From an uncultured Lachnospiraceae bacterium (GTDB lineage Bacteria > Bacillota > Clostridia > Lachnospirales > Lachnospiraceae), in NCBI GenBank assembly GCA_949878435.1, contig CATLAK010000014.1, positions 1-64,000 of the forward strand: a stretch of 64,000 nt of DNA, written 5' to 3'. Numbering within the stretch: position 1 is the stretch's first letter; each line of letters begins with the position of its first letter. The notes under the pieces were generated by a model. It worked only from the letters and a program-made list of their open reading frames with translations. It did not search any database and was not told where the DNA came from. Made by a program: the position numbers and the translations under genes. This document shows positions 1 through 8,837 of this stretch, in pieces.

Positions 1-72
1 ACAGAGACTTTTACGTTATTAAAAAAATTTTCATTGCTTCAAAAAAGATCCCATTACGCTATACAGAGAAAT

Positions 73-110
73 CGGCGCAGCCCAGTGTTTATAAGGGTTA
101 CGCCGTTTTT
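73..110. terminator. Possible terminator at left edge
   Basis: An imperfect inverted repeat (CGGCGCAGCCC at 73-83 against GGGTTACGCCG at 95-105) is followed on the plus strand by TTTTT. It lies just past the ftsQ stop codon in the minus direction, where the T-run is poor, so its direction is unclear. The rest of positions 1-171 is AT-rich and I see no gene in it. Confidence 0.35.
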
Positions 111-171
111 GCTTCAAAACTTGAGATATAATCTTTTTCTTCAATTATCAACCATAAATTTTAGTTTTTTT

Positions 172-1017
172 TTAAGTTCCAGGTGTTTCATCCATTCTTT
201 TATCCGGTTCAAAGGATGTTTTTTTGGTTTCTTCGGTATAATTTTCCATATGAAGGGTTCCCTTCTCCCCCACAAGGCTTGGGAGCATGTACTGAAGCTT
301 CATGATTTTCTCGTCCAGATTGTCCCCTGCTCCAAGCGCCGCCTTCACCTCATCAAAATACAGCGTCAGCGATCCGTCGCTTCCAAAATAAATCCTGTCC
401 ACCGAAAGGTTGTACTTATTTACCAGCTGGGTGATGTTCAAGATAGAAGCAAAAATCGTCTCGTCTTCCACCGGCAAAGGCTCATGCACCACCACATGAT
501 CAAACTTAAGTCCCGCCACCATAGGCACCCCTTCCGTCCTTTCAAAGGAGCTTTCCACCACGATGCCGTCTTTGTCAAAGTACATATATCTCTCCAGATA
601 TTCTACATATCCCGCCAGCGCCTTCTCATAAACTTCTATTTTAATGGTATTTGGATCCATGACCGACACGTCCATTTTTTCGATAAAAGGAACATCCACG
701 ATACTCTTGTCCTTATATTTTAAGGATAAAAGAAGGGAATTATTCCCATAATGCCCTTCCATTACCATGTCTATGATCTCTTCATTGGTGTAATGGATAT
801 TGCCCTCTACGTATACCGTTGTAACCGTATAGTTTTGAATAATGTAGACAAAGACCGCCACTACCACCGCCAAAAAGGCTGTGAGCATTCCGCCGATGAT
901 AAAAAGACTCTTATGCCCTCTAAAGTACTCCCCCGGGCTTATCTTTTCCTTCCTTTTTACCGGCTCTGTATTTACTTTTTTATTCTGATTGTTCTTTTTC
1001 AGCTTCTTTTTTGCCAT
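172..1017 (-). CDS. ftsQ: Cell division protein FtsQ/DivIB
   Basis: 281 aa bitopic division protein; the family bridges the cytoplasmic ring and the septal peptidoglycan synthase by binding FtsL and FtsB/DivIC. The sequence shows a Lys/Arg-rich cytoplasmic N-terminus (about residues 1-35), one membrane segment (about 37-62), then a POTRA-like stretch beginning near VTTVYVEGNIHYT and a beta-rich extracytoplasmic domain. The C-terminus is polar and ends in a TPGT tail. The ATG has an AAGG Shine-Dalgarno about 6 nt upstream. It is the last dcw gene in the window, after murA; ftsZ commonly follows and may lie beyond the left edge. Family assignment is from architecture and position, since sequence conservation in this family is low. 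Confidence 0.88.
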   Translation of the reverse strand: MAKKKLKKNNQNKKVNTEPVKRKEKISPGEYFRGHKSLFIIGGMLTAFLAVVVAVFVYIIQNYTVTTVYVEGNIHYTNEEIIDMVMEGHYGNNSLLLSLKYKDKSIVDVPFIEKMDVSVMDPNTIKIEVYEKALAGYVEYLERYMYFDKDGIVVESSFERTEGVPMVAGLKFDHVVVHEPLPVEDETIFASILNITQLVNKYNLSVDRIYFGSDGSLTLYFDEVKAALGAGDNLDEKIMKLQYMLPSLVGEKGTLHMENYTEETKKTSFEPDKRMDETPGT

Positions 1018-1066
1018 GTAAGCCTTCCATTCCTGTTAGAGCGCAGATTGATCTTCAAACCATTTT

Positions 1067-2320
1067 CTATCCCGTGCAGATACTTACGCCCAAGTTCTGA
1101 TAGTCCCTGCAAATGTCTTCATACCCCCGCTCGATGAAATGGCGGTTGTGTACCACCGTTTCTCCAAGCGCCATAACGCCGGCAATCACAAGCGCCGCTC
1201 CTCCACGCAGTTCCTGTGCCGTCACTTCGCAGCCTAGGAGGCTATCCACGCCCACGATCACTGCCTTGCGTTTTCCTTTCATCTCTATGCATGCTCCCAT
1301 CTTTTTGAGCTGCTCCACAATATGGAAGCGGTTCTCAAAAATCGTCTCCTCAATGACACTGACGCCTTTTGCCGTGGATAACGCCGTCATTAAAGGCGAC
1401 TGCATATCGGTAGGAAATCCCGGATAGATTTCTGTCTTAAGATAAGGGATGGCTCTTTTGTTCTCATCTGCGATCACATTCAGTCCTTCCCTGAAGATGT
1501 GGATCTGCGCCCCCATCTCCTCCGCCGCTCTTAACATGCTGCGCATCTGTGCTACAGGGGCATCCTCTAAGAAAATATGTCCTCCTGCGCCAAGCACGCT
1601 CATCAGATAGGTTCCCGCTACAATCCGGTCTGCGGGAATGCGGAAACGGATCCCATGCAGCTTATGTCCCCCCTGGATGATCAAAACCGAACCGCCGATT
1701 CCCTCAATGACAGCCCCCGCTTCCCGCAGGAACTCACACAAGGTGACGATTTCCGGTTCCATAGCAGCATTCTGGAGCACCGTCACGCCCTTTGCCATGA
1801 CAGATGCAAGGAGCACATTTTCCGTGGCGCCCACGCTGGAGATGGGAAGCCTGATTACCGTGCCCTCAAGCTCCTTCACCCTTGCCGTGAAGCATCCTTC
1901 CTTTTCATATATGGAAACTCCCATCCTGCGCAGTGCGTTAAGATGCAGATCGATGGGTCTTTCCCCAATCACACATCCTCCGGGGTATGCCATCGTCACT
2001 TCCCCCATCCTGGCAAGCATTGCGCTAAGCAGCGTGATGGAGGAACGCATGCCGGTGACGTTTTCGCCTGACATGGTATCCTCCGATAGATTCCGCGCAT
2101 CGATCATGAGCGTCTGATCCGTCCGGCTCACCTTGCAGCCCACCCCTATGAGCAGCTGCTGCATATGGTGCACATCCGAAATGCAGGGACAATTTTCTAT
2201 GATACAGACGTCCTCTATCAAAAGAGCGGCTGCCATTACCGGCAGCACAGCGTTTTTAGAACCTTGTATCTTTGTTTCTCCAAAAAGAGCGTTTCCTCCT
2301 CTAATATGAATAGCATCCAA
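1067..2320 (-). CDS. murA: UDP-N-acetylglucosamine 1-carboxyvinyltransferase
   Basis: 417 aa, the usual MurA length. It transfers enolpyruvate from PEP to UDP-GlcNAc, the first committed step of peptidoglycan synthesis, in the cytoplasm. Visible landmarks are the substrate-binding Lys22-Asn23 in GSKNAVLP and the catalytic-loop cysteine Cys116 in PGGCVIGERP; having Cys rather than Asp at this position predicts fosfomycin sensitivity at this enzyme. Shine-Dalgarno AAGGTGAG precedes the ATG. It sits between ftsW and ftsQ, a slot where Bacillus has murG and murB; no murG, murC or murF is seen in this window. Confidence 0.96.
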   Translation of the reverse strand: MDAIHIRGGNALFGETKIQGSKNAVLPVMAAALLIEDVCIIENCPCISDVHHMQQLLIGVGCKVSRTDQTLMIDARNLSEDTMSGENVTGMRSSITLLSAMLARMGEVTMAYPGGCVIGERPIDLHLNALRRMGVSIYEKEGCFTARVKELEGTVIRLPISSVGATENVLLASVMAKGVTVLQNAAMEPEIVTLCEFLREAGAVIEGIGGSVLIIQGGHKLHGIRFRIPADRIVAGTYLMSVLGAGGHIFLEDAPVAQMRSMLRAAEEMGAQIHIFREGLNVIADENKRAIPYLKTEIYPGFPTDMQSPLMTALSTAKGVSVIEETIFENRFHIVEQLKKMGACIEMKGKRKAVIVGVDSLLGCEVTAQELRGGAALVIAGVMALGETVVHNRHFIERGYEDICRDYQNLGVSICTG

Positions 2321-2397
2321 ATTCTCACCTTCTGCCTTCCGGTTTAAAAGTTAGACCTATTCTACTATATGTAAGCGCTCTTAGAATGCATCTTGTA

Positions 2398-3567
2398 CTA
2401 TAGATCTTTCAGCCGTATGCCTCTTCCCACGCTCAGCACGATGCCGATTTCTACCAAAAGGAAGAGCACCGACGAGCCTCCATAGCTGATAAAGGGAAGG
2501 GAGATACCGGTATTGGGAATCGTGTTGGTCACAACCGCCACATTCAAAATCACCTGTATCGCAATATGCCCCATGACACCCACCACCAACAGCGCGCCGA
2601 ACAGATCCTGTGCATTGTTGGCAATCACCATGAACCGCCAGATCAAAAGGATGAACAAAAGCAAAATAGAAATCGCTCCGAACAATCCCAATTCCTCACA
2701 GATGATAGAAAAAATCATATCATTCTGCGCCTCCGGCAAAAAGCCCAGCTTTTGCATACTCTGTCCAAGCCCTTTTCCCAAAATGCCGCCGGAGCCTATG
2801 GCATATAGCGCCTGCAGGGTCTGAAACCCCTTGCCGCTGGCATATGCCTCCGGATCCAGCCATGCAAGGATACGCGTACCCCGCACGCCCAAGCTTCCGG
2901 AATCTGCCAGATTCACAATCACGAACACGGCAAGCACGCATACCGCCACCCCCGCCAGCCCCAGCAGGATGAATCGTTTATAATCGGGACTGGATACAAA
3001 CAACATCAATACCGCAATGCCAAAGATGATGATGGCGGAACTCATATTTTCCGTAACCTGCCACACTAACAGACAAATCGGCATAGGAATCATCAAAACG
3101 ATCATAAATCCCTTTCCGGTCCGGATATTCCTTCCCATCCGGCAGATCAGACTTGCAAGGAACAAGATCATGCCAAGTTTTGCCACCTCCGCCGGCTGGA
3201 TGGACAGACCTGCCACCCTGATCCACCGCTTAGCGCCGTTTGCCTCATAACCAAAAGGGATGATCAGAAGAATCAGGACAATAGATGCCACATACCCCAG
3301 CATGGCAAAATGTTCCCAGAAATGATAGGGGATGTTGGCGACCACCATCATGGCTGCCAGACCGATGATGGTGGAAGTAAGCTGCCTTTTTAAGAAAAAT
3401 GCCGGGTCCCCCTGCTGGCTCCCGTCGTAGGAGCTGGTAGAATAGAGCATCACCAGACCAAAGGCAAGCAAAAACAGCACAATGAACAGCAGTGTATAGT
3501 CAAAAAACGACTCCTGCTGTCCTTTGTTCCTCCTTCTTAGATTGTTTCCATATCTTCTTTCTGCCAA
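2398..3567 (-). CDS. ftsW: SEDS peptidoglycan glycosyltransferase FtsW/SpoVE
   Basis: 389 aa polytopic protein of the SEDS family, the septal (or cortex) glycan polymerase that works with a class B PBP. A basic N-terminus is followed by about ten hydrophobic segments. Conserved SEDS signatures are visible: LPEAQNDMIFSIICEELG in the large loop and GISLPFISYGGSS near the C-terminus. It lies 5 bp downstream of murD. Position in the cluster (murD-ftsW) matches spoVE of Bacillus, so either a divisional or sporulation role is possible; a single SEDS gene here next to both PBPs may serve both. The family call is firm and the FtsW versus SpoVE choice is not. Confidence 0.93.
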   Translation of the reverse strand: MAERRYGNNLRRRNKGQQESFFDYTLLFIVLFLLAFGLVMLYSTSSYDGSQQGDPAFFLKRQLTSTIIGLAAMMVVANIPYHFWEHFAMLGYVASIVLILLIIPFGYEANGAKRWIRVAGLSIQPAEVAKLGMILFLASLICRMGRNIRTGKGFMIVLMIPMPICLLVWQVTENMSSAIIIFGIAVLMLFVSSPDYKRFILLGLAGVAVCVLAVFVIVNLADSGSLGVRGTRILAWLDPEAYASGKGFQTLQALYAIGSGGILGKGLGQSMQKLGFLPEAQNDMIFSIICEELGLFGAISILLLFILLIWRFMVIANNAQDLFGALLVVGVMGHIAIQVILNVAVVTNTIPNTGISLPFISYGGSSVLFLLVEIGIVLSVGRGIRLKDL

Positions 3568-3572
3568 AACTG

Positions 3573-4946
3573 CTAAACTCCAATCTTTTCAACCAACTCT
3601 TTAAACATCTGCCCCCGCACCTCATAATTGGGAAACATTCCCCAGCTTGCACACGCCGGAGACAATAGCACCGCGTCGCCGGGCTCAGCCTGCTTTACGC
3701 AAAGATCAAAAGCCTCCTCAAACGTATCCGCCATAAGAATATTCCCAACCCCATGCGCCCTTGCACAGGCGGCAATCTTTTCCTTCGTCTGACCGATCAG
3801 CACGAACGCCTTGACCTTGCCGTCAAAAGCCTCTATCCACTCATCATACTCGCTCTGCTTATCATAGCCGCCCCCGATCAGCACGGTGGGACGGTCCATT
3901 GCGCGGATTCCCTGAATCGCCGCATCGGGATTGGTTCCCTTAGAATCATTGTAATAGTCCACCCCGTTTTTGGTTGCAACAAATTCAATCCGGTGCTCCA
4001 CCGCCTTAAACGCACGTACCGTCTTAAGGATAATCTCCATGGGCACCTGCATCCCGCGGCAGATGGCAATGGCTGCCATCACATTTTCCACATTACACAT
4101 CCCCACCAGCTTCATATCGTGTATATTCATCAGCCTCTTTGCCGTCCGCTCCCCGCCGGGAAGCTTCTGTGCCAGATAAATGTCCTCACCGGCAAGATAA
4201 ACGCCCTCTTCCAGTTCTCTTTTGGAAGAAAAGAAGACCACATTTGCGGGGCATCTTTCTCCAAATTCCCTGGTGTAGGGATCTTCATAATTAAGGACAC
4301 AGATGTCCTCTTTCGTCTGATTCCTTGCAATCTCTTCCTTGGTCCTTACATAACATTCCATGGTATGGTGGCGGTTCAAATGATCTGGCGTGATGTTCAA
4401 GATTGCGGACACTGCCGGTTTAAAGGTATGAATCGTCTCTAACTGAAAGCTGCTGATCTCTGCAACCGTAACCGTTTCCTCTTTGGTCTTAAGCGCAGCC
4501 TCTGTATAAGGATTTCCAATGTTCCCCACCACATAGACAGAATCATAATACGCTTCCATGATCTGCCCCACCAAAGTGGTGGTGGTGGTCTTTCCGTTGG
4601 TTCCAGTAATGGCGGCTACCTTTCCCTTGGCAAAGGCATACGCCAGTTCGATTTCTCCCCAGATGGGAATCTGTGCTTTCTTATATTCGTCAAGCATAGG
4701 CGCGTCAATGGGAACACCGGGGCTTATGACCACAAGGGCGATTTCCTTCCTAATCTCCTCCGGCACGCTTCCCAGCCAGACCACCAGTTCCGGCAGCTGC
4801 GCTTTCTCCATGATCTCTGCCCTATCCAGCTTATCATTGCCGTCAAACAAAACCGGCTGTGCGCCTACATCCGTAAGCAGCCGGGCAGCGCCGATTCCGC
4901 TTTTGCCGCTCCCCACTACCAGAACCTTTTTTCCCTTTATCTCCAT
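3573..4946 (-). CDS. murD: UDP-N-acetylmuramoyl-L-alanine:D-glutamate ligase
   Basis: 457 aa Mur ligase that adds D-Glu to UDP-MurNAc-L-Ala with ATP in the cytoplasm. The N-terminal Rossmann-like domain starts with a Gly-rich VVGSGKSGIGAA loop (about 10-21). The central ATPase P-loop is TGTNGKTTTTT (about 114-124), followed by NITPDHLNRH typical of Mur ligases. The C-terminal domain carries NDSKGTNPDA and ends with LSPACASWGMFPNYEVRG, a MurD signature. It follows mraY with an 18-bp gap and precedes ftsW, so the three are almost surely cotranscribed. Confidence 0.97.
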   Translation of the reverse strand: MEIKGKKVLVVGSGKSGIGAARLLTDVGAQPVLFDGNDKLDRAEIMEKAQLPELVVWLGSVPEEIRKEIALVVISPGVPIDAPMLDEYKKAQIPIWGEIELAYAFAKGKVAAITGTNGKTTTTTLVGQIMEAYYDSVYVVGNIGNPYTEAALKTKEETVTVAEISSFQLETIHTFKPAVSAILNITPDHLNRHHTMECYVRTKEEIARNQTKEDICVLNYEDPYTREFGERCPANVVFFSSKRELEEGVYLAGEDIYLAQKLPGGERTAKRLMNIHDMKLVGMCNVENVMAAIAICRGMQVPMEIILKTVRAFKAVEHRIEFVATKNGVDYYNDSKGTNPDAAIQGIRAMDRPTVLIGGGYDKQSEYDEWIEAFDGKVKAFVLIGQTKEKIAACARAHGVGNILMADTFEEAFDLCVKQAEPGDAVLLSPACASWGMFPNYEVRGQMFKELVEKIGV

Positions 4947-4964
4947 AAAAGCCTCCTTGTATCT

Positions 4965-5924
4965 CTATAATCCTAACACGGCAAGAAGGCAGAGCATGGC
5001 AGTAACAATTGAAAAGACTGCCACCACCTTCGTTTCCTTCCACCCGCACAGTTCAAAGTGATGATGCAGGGGCGCCATTTTAAATATTCTTTTTCCTCCG
5101 CTTACTCTATAGTAAACTACCTGTATGATCACGGACAGAACTTCCACCATGTAAATCAAACCCACGATTGGCAGAAACAAGGGCATCTGCATCATATAAG
5201 CACAGCCCGCCACGAATCCTCCAAGCGCCAGCGACCCCGTATCCCCCATGAACACGCTTGCCGGATGCACATTAAATAAGAGAAACCCTAAAAGCGCGCC
5301 CGTCACTGCACAGGTAATCGGCGCAATCCCCGCCCCGGTTCCAACCGCAGCCACCGTAAAAAAGGTTGCCACCATCACCGTCACGCTGCTTGCAAGACCA
5401 TCCAGCCCGTCTGTGAAATTGGTACCGTTCACAGTGCCGATCACTACGATGAACAAAAAGGGGATTTCAAGCCAGCCTAAATCCACAAAATATCCCTTCA
5501 AAAAGGGAATGCGCATGGAAAGGGATACTTCCGCCGCATTTCGGAGATAATATGCAAACAGACCTGTCACCAGAATCTGCAAAAGCATCTTTTGCCATGC
5601 CCTAAGCCCCATGGAGCGCTGCAGTACCACCTTGATATAATCGTCCAGAAATCCGATCAGCCCAAAGCCCAGCGTCAGAAATAAGACTGGCGCGATTTTG
5701 GGATAATCTTTTACATATAGTACGGATGTGACTGCCACACTGACCATGATCAGGATTCCTCCCATGGTGGGCGTACCTGACTTTTTCAGATGGGTGCTCG
5801 GTCCGTCCTCCCTGACGGTCTGCCCTGCCTTCATCCTCTTAAGCAGCGGGATGATCAAGGGTCCGAGCGCTGCGCTCAGCGCAAATGAAATCAGTATGGG
5901 CACAATAATAAAACTGCCTGCCAT
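4965..5924 (-). CDS. mraY: Phospho-N-acetylmuramoyl-pentapeptide-transferase
   Basis: About 319 aa polytopic enzyme that moves phospho-MurNAc-pentapeptide to undecaprenyl phosphate, making lipid I. Visible signatures are the DDYIK aspartate pair, the NFTDGLDGLASS motif, and the late HHHFEL histidine cluster. An in-frame GTG lies at 5933, but an ATG at 5924 is preceded by GAGAGGTG at normal spacing and is the better start. The gene begins only 12 bp after the stop of the interrupted spoVD reading frame, so it must be read from transcripts crossing the 3' half of that gene. Confidence 0.95.
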   Translation of the reverse strand: MAGSFIIVPILISFALSAALGPLIIPLLKRMKAGQTVREDGPSTHLKKSGTPTMGGILIMVSVAVTSVLYVKDYPKIAPVLFLTLGFGLIGFLDDYIKVVLQRSMGLRAWQKMLLQILVTGLFAYYLRNAAEVSLSMRIPFLKGYFVDLGWLEIPFLFIVVIGTVNGTNFTDGLDGLASSVTVMVATFFTVAAVGTGAGIAPITCAVTGALLGFLLFNVHPASVFMGDTGSLALGGFVAGCAYMMQMPLFLPIVGLIYMVEVLSVIIQVVYYRVSGGKRIFKMAPLHHHFELCGWKETKVVAVFSIVTAMLCLLAVLGL

Positions 5925-5936
5925 TGCCTGCACCTC

Positions 5937-6575
5937 TCAATTATAATCCATTTTTCCCAAATAAGGAAGAATATTTTCAAAAAGCTGCCTTACCACCGGC
6001 GCCGCCACCTGTCCCCCATAGTAAACGCCCTGCGGGTTATGGATGATGACCAGCGCGATCACCTGCGGATCATCCGCCGGCGCAAAGCCCACAAAGGAAG
6101 CGATATACCTTCCGCTTCCCCTTGGAAGGGTCTGACTGGTCGCCGTCTTTCCCCCTACCCTTGCGCCCTCTACATAGCCATTCTTCCCCGATCCGTTTTC
6201 CACCACCTGCTCTAAGATCATCCGCATGGTGGCAGAGGTTTCCTCTGATACAATACGCTCTTTTACCGGATAAGAGAACCTTTCGATCTGCGTTCCCTCC
6301 CGATTCGAGGTCATAACGGCAAAATGGGGCGTGATTCTCCTTCCCCCATTTACAATCGAGGACGCCGTGGTGATCAGCTGGATAGGGGTGATCTGAAAGG
6401 ACTGCCCGAAGGACACGGTTGCCAGTTCCACCGCCTTCATATCCTCCATCTTATGCATGATCGTCCCCGCCTCCCCCGGCAGATCCACTCCGGTTTTGTT
6501 CAAAAGCCCGAACTGGGTAAAGTACCGGTAATAATTCTCCACTCCCAGCCGCAGCCCCACCGTAATAAACACCGG
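5937..6575 (-). pseudogene. spoVD: 3' half of split SpoVD-like PBP gene
   Basis: Codes the last 212 residues of a class B penicillin-binding protein whose first 364 residues are at 12368-13459. It starts inside the transpeptidase domain directly after the SxN motif (PVFITVGLRLG) and contains the third motif as KTAT in GGKTATSQTLPRG, in place of the common KTGT. It runs intact to a TGA at 5937. There is no convincing ribosome binding site in front of the nearest GTG (6572), so this half is probably not translated alone. Removing the element between the two 8-bp cores fuses both halves exactly in frame into a 576-aa protein. It is therefore an interrupted gene rather than a decayed one: no frameshift or stop is seen in either half. 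Confidence 0.93.
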
Positions 6576-6590
6576 GTTACAGGTGTTTAT
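6565..6590. other. Element attachment junction, left (attL-like)
   Basis: The core GGTTACAG at 6575-6582 repeats at 12367-12374. Around it is a perfect 9-bp inverted repeat, ATAAACACC at 6565-6573 and GGTGTTTAT at 6582-6590, with the host half-site inside the PBP coding sequence and the other half inside the element. Such dyads around a short core are what large serine recombinases bind. The recombinase stop codon is only 15 bp away. Confidence 0.85.
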
Positions 6591-6596
6591 GTAACT

Positions 6597-8147
6597 TTAA
6601 TTCTTTCCTTTATAGGAAACCTTCTCCACGCATCTTCCCTCTTTATCAAAGGCGATCAGCAGTTCCCCATCCTTATGTACCTTTATCTGATGAACCTGCC
6701 TTAAATATTCTTTGATTTTTGCCTTTCTGATTAGTCTCTCTTTTTGGATGACCGCCTCTATCTGTTCAAGACGCGCCTCATAATTATTATATTGCAGACA
6801 GTTCTTTCTTATGCCGTCTATTTTCTCTTCCAGCATCCTCAACCTGCCGTCCATATCCCCACGGCAGTTCTCATAATCCCCGTCGCTGATCACACCGCTT
6901 AACAGTTTTTCCAGCAGCAATTCCTTTCTGGCAAGAAGCCTCCCGCGCTCCTTTTCCAGCTTTTTCATCTCCCCCTCCCCGTTCCCTGCTTCAAACACCC
7001 TCTTAAGCACACGCCTGCTTCCGGCAAGAATCTCCGCTTCCGCTTCTTTACTCCCTTCACAGTGCTGCAGGACTGCCGTCTCCACACAGGTCAAAAGCAC
7101 CTCTTCTGAAAGATGGATATTGTCACATCCATGGGGAGATCTTCCGCCTTCTAAAAAAGCAGCACATTTCCACACCACCTTCTTTTTCCCGCCCGAAGCA
7201 TAACAAGTTCTGTAATAATACCGCCCGCACTCCGTGCACTTAAGCTTCCTGGTCAGTTCGTACTTTCCGTCCCTTTGCGCATTACAATTGCTTCCTCCCA
7301 CCTTTCGCTGCGCCGCCCTTTTTTGCAGGATGGCAGTGACTTCCTCCTGATATTCCTTAGAAACAATGGGCGGAAGCGCACCGTCCATCACGACCCACTC
7401 CTCCCGGGGCACCTCTTCGTACCGTTTGGCATCAAAGTTATAGGTTCTCGTATTCAGGATCATCGTCCCGTGCGCCCTGGGCGTATACAGCATCTTCCTC
7501 CACTGCACCTCCGATATCCGCTGCCCCTTCTTCCCCCTTGCGCCAAGCTCATACAGAATCCGGCTGATGGTGTAAAACCCCTTTCCCTCCTTTGCCAGCG
7601 CAAATGCCATCCTATAATACTCCGCCTCCTCCTCATTGATCTCATACCTGTCCTTCTCCACCTTGTTCCACCCAAACATCTCACAGGTAATGTTGCACCC
7701 GCTCTTCTTCTCCTGCCTCCTTCTGTGGGCATTCTTGATCTTCTTGGAAAGCTCCCTGCTAAAGTCCTCCGCCAAAATTGCTTTGATGCCGGAAATCAGA
7801 TTATCATCGGGGGTATAAAATTTTCCTTCTATATATATATACAATCTCAGCTGATTTTCCGTAAGCCTGCTCAAAAAAAAGTACCAGTCCTTTGCCGAGC
7901 GGGTAAGCCTGTCTATAGACTTAATCATAACAATCTCAAACCTGCCCCTTTCCATATCCTCCAAAAGCCTCTGATACTCGCTGCGCTTATATGCCACCGT
8001 CCCCGTCTGGGATTCCACATACTGCTCTGCAATCTCCCATCCCTTCTTTTCCGCAATCTCCCGGCTCTCAAATACCTGGGTGGCAAGGGCATTTTTCTGA
8101 CTTTCCTCCTCCGTACTGCACCTGTTATAAATCCCCACTCTCACCAT
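6597..8147 (-). CDS. Large serine recombinase of the spoVD element
   Basis: About 516 aa. The N-terminal resolvase domain has the nucleophile Ser11 in VGIYNRCSTEEES and the conserved KSIDRLTRSAKDW helix region. A recombinase domain follows, then a zinc-ribbon with CTECGRYYY and a later Cys pair, and a long charged coiled-coil segment (about residues 380-470). That order is typical of large serine integrases and skin-type excisases. An upstream in-frame ATG at 8216 exists, but the ATG at 8147 starts the resolvase fold and has GGGAG about 6 nt ahead. The gene ends 15 bp from the attachment core and is codirectional with the host operon, with no terminator between its stop and the spoVD 3' half. 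It very likely catalyses insertion and excision of the element. Confidence 0.93.
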   Translation of the reverse strand: MVRVGIYNRCSTEEESQKNALATQVFESREIAEKKGWEIAEQYVESQTGTVAYKRSEYQRLLEDMERGRFEIVMIKSIDRLTRSAKDWYFFLSRLTENQLRLYIYIEGKFYTPDDNLISGIKAILAEDFSRELSKKIKNAHRRRQEKKSGCNITCEMFGWNKVEKDRYEINEEEAEYYRMAFALAKEGKGFYTISRILYELGARGKKGQRISEVQWRKMLYTPRAHGTMILNTRTYNFDAKRYEEVPREEWVVMDGALPPIVSKEYQEEVTAILQKRAAQRKVGGSNCNAQRDGKYELTRKLKCTECGRYYYRTCYASGGKKKVVWKCAAFLEGGRSPHGCDNIHLSEEVLLTCVETAVLQHCEGSKEAEAEILAGSRRVLKRVFEAGNGEGEMKKLEKERGRLLARKELLLEKLLSGVISDGDYENCRGDMDGRLRMLEEKIDGIRKNCLQYNNYEARLEQIEAVIQKERLIRKAKIKEYLRQVHQIKVHKDGELLIAFDKEGRCVEKVSYKGKN

Positions 8148-8319
8148 GCTCCGCTCCCTTCCGCAAAGGGGTACCAGGCTGCAAAGCTCCCGCATCAACA
8201 AGTGACTTTGCCGCATGTAACTCCGCAGGGCTTAGCAAAGCCCGCTCTGCCAAAAGGTCCAGAAGGTGGAGCTGGATGCGCCTTTGCATTTCATTTGTTT
8301 CCATTGTGTTTGATTTCAT
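8125..8319 (-). CDS. Small protein upstream of recombinase
   Basis: 64 aa ORF (MKSNTMETNEMQRR...) with an AGGTG Shine-Dalgarno about 9 nt before the ATG. It overlaps the recombinase start by 23 bp in another frame, suggesting translational coupling. The C-terminal helix pattern LLAERALLSPAELHAAKSLV resembles the short C-terminal (SHOCT-like) helical domains of small proteins found next to serine recombinases. I do not recognise a firm family. Within the element it is the only candidate for a recombination directionality factor. It could also be a chance ORF. Confidence 0.45.
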   Translation of the reverse strand: MKSNTMETNEMQRRIQLHLLDLLAERALLSPAELHAAKSLVDAGALQPGTPLRKGAEHGESGDL

Positions 8320-8343
8320 GGTGAATTTCACCTGTTAGGTTTT

Positions 8344-8371
8344 ATTTTAGTATATTCGGAGAGTGTGTAAA
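8344..8371 (-). promoter_or_regulatory. Candidate promoter of the recombinase
   Basis: On the minus strand a -35-like TTTACA (8366-8371) and -10-like TAAAAT (8344-8349) are 16 bp apart, just ahead of the small ORF and recombinase and beside the arm of hairpin A. Read-through would also serve the spoVD 3' half and mraY onward. Confidence 0.4.
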
Positions 8372-8378
8372 TAGACCG

Positions 8379-8682
8379 CAAGGGTGTTGAGGGAGGGGTG
8401 TATGGGCATAGGGAGGGGCTTTGGGGCACACCATCTCCTTTCCAGTCTCTTCTCAAAATCGGATTTCACTAACAGAATGTGGATAGGTGTTTCAAGGCGG
8501 TCGGGTCGGCTCCAGGCGGCATCCGTGCCGCTTGGAGCCTAAAATCGCCATCCATGGCGATTTTGCCCTACGGTCTCTACATTCTGTAAGTGAAATTACC
8601 GATTTTTCGCAAAGACTGGAAAGGAGATGGTGTGCCCCAAAGCCCCTCCCTATGCCCATACACCCCTCCCTCAACACCCTTG
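8379..8682. repeat. Compound hairpin A
   Basis: 304-bp structure. Outer arms 8379-8448 and 8613-8682 are a perfect 70-bp inverted repeat. Inside lies a nested imperfect repeat (TTTCACTaACAGAATGT type), then two central hairpins: GGCTCC...GGAGCC enclosing GCGGCATCCGTGCCGC, and a 24-bp palindrome AAAATCGCCAT/ATGGCGATTTT. The core is closely related to the reverse complement of hairpin B's core, but the arms are unrelated. ORFs called across it are artefacts of the repeat. It lies between the divergent recombinase and ABC importer, so it is not an ordinary terminator. Confidence 0.9.
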
Positions 8683-8837
8683 CTCCCTCATTCATTTTCT
8701 CTACTTTTAAGAATATCCATTAAAGATGGTACAACTATATTTACCGGACGGAACACCTTATAAATGGAGAGCGACTTTACTCTTAGCATCTCGAGGTGGA
8801 TGAGAAGATGGCTGATATTGGCAGGGATAGCGCAGCC

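Noticed and set aside
5937-6572. GTG at 6572 as the start of an independent short PBP
   Set aside because: No ribosome binding site, and the product would lack the active-site serine.
7275-8324. 349-codon plus-strand ORF opposite the recombinase
   Set aside because: It is the antisense shadow of a clear recombinase gene and has no domain features.
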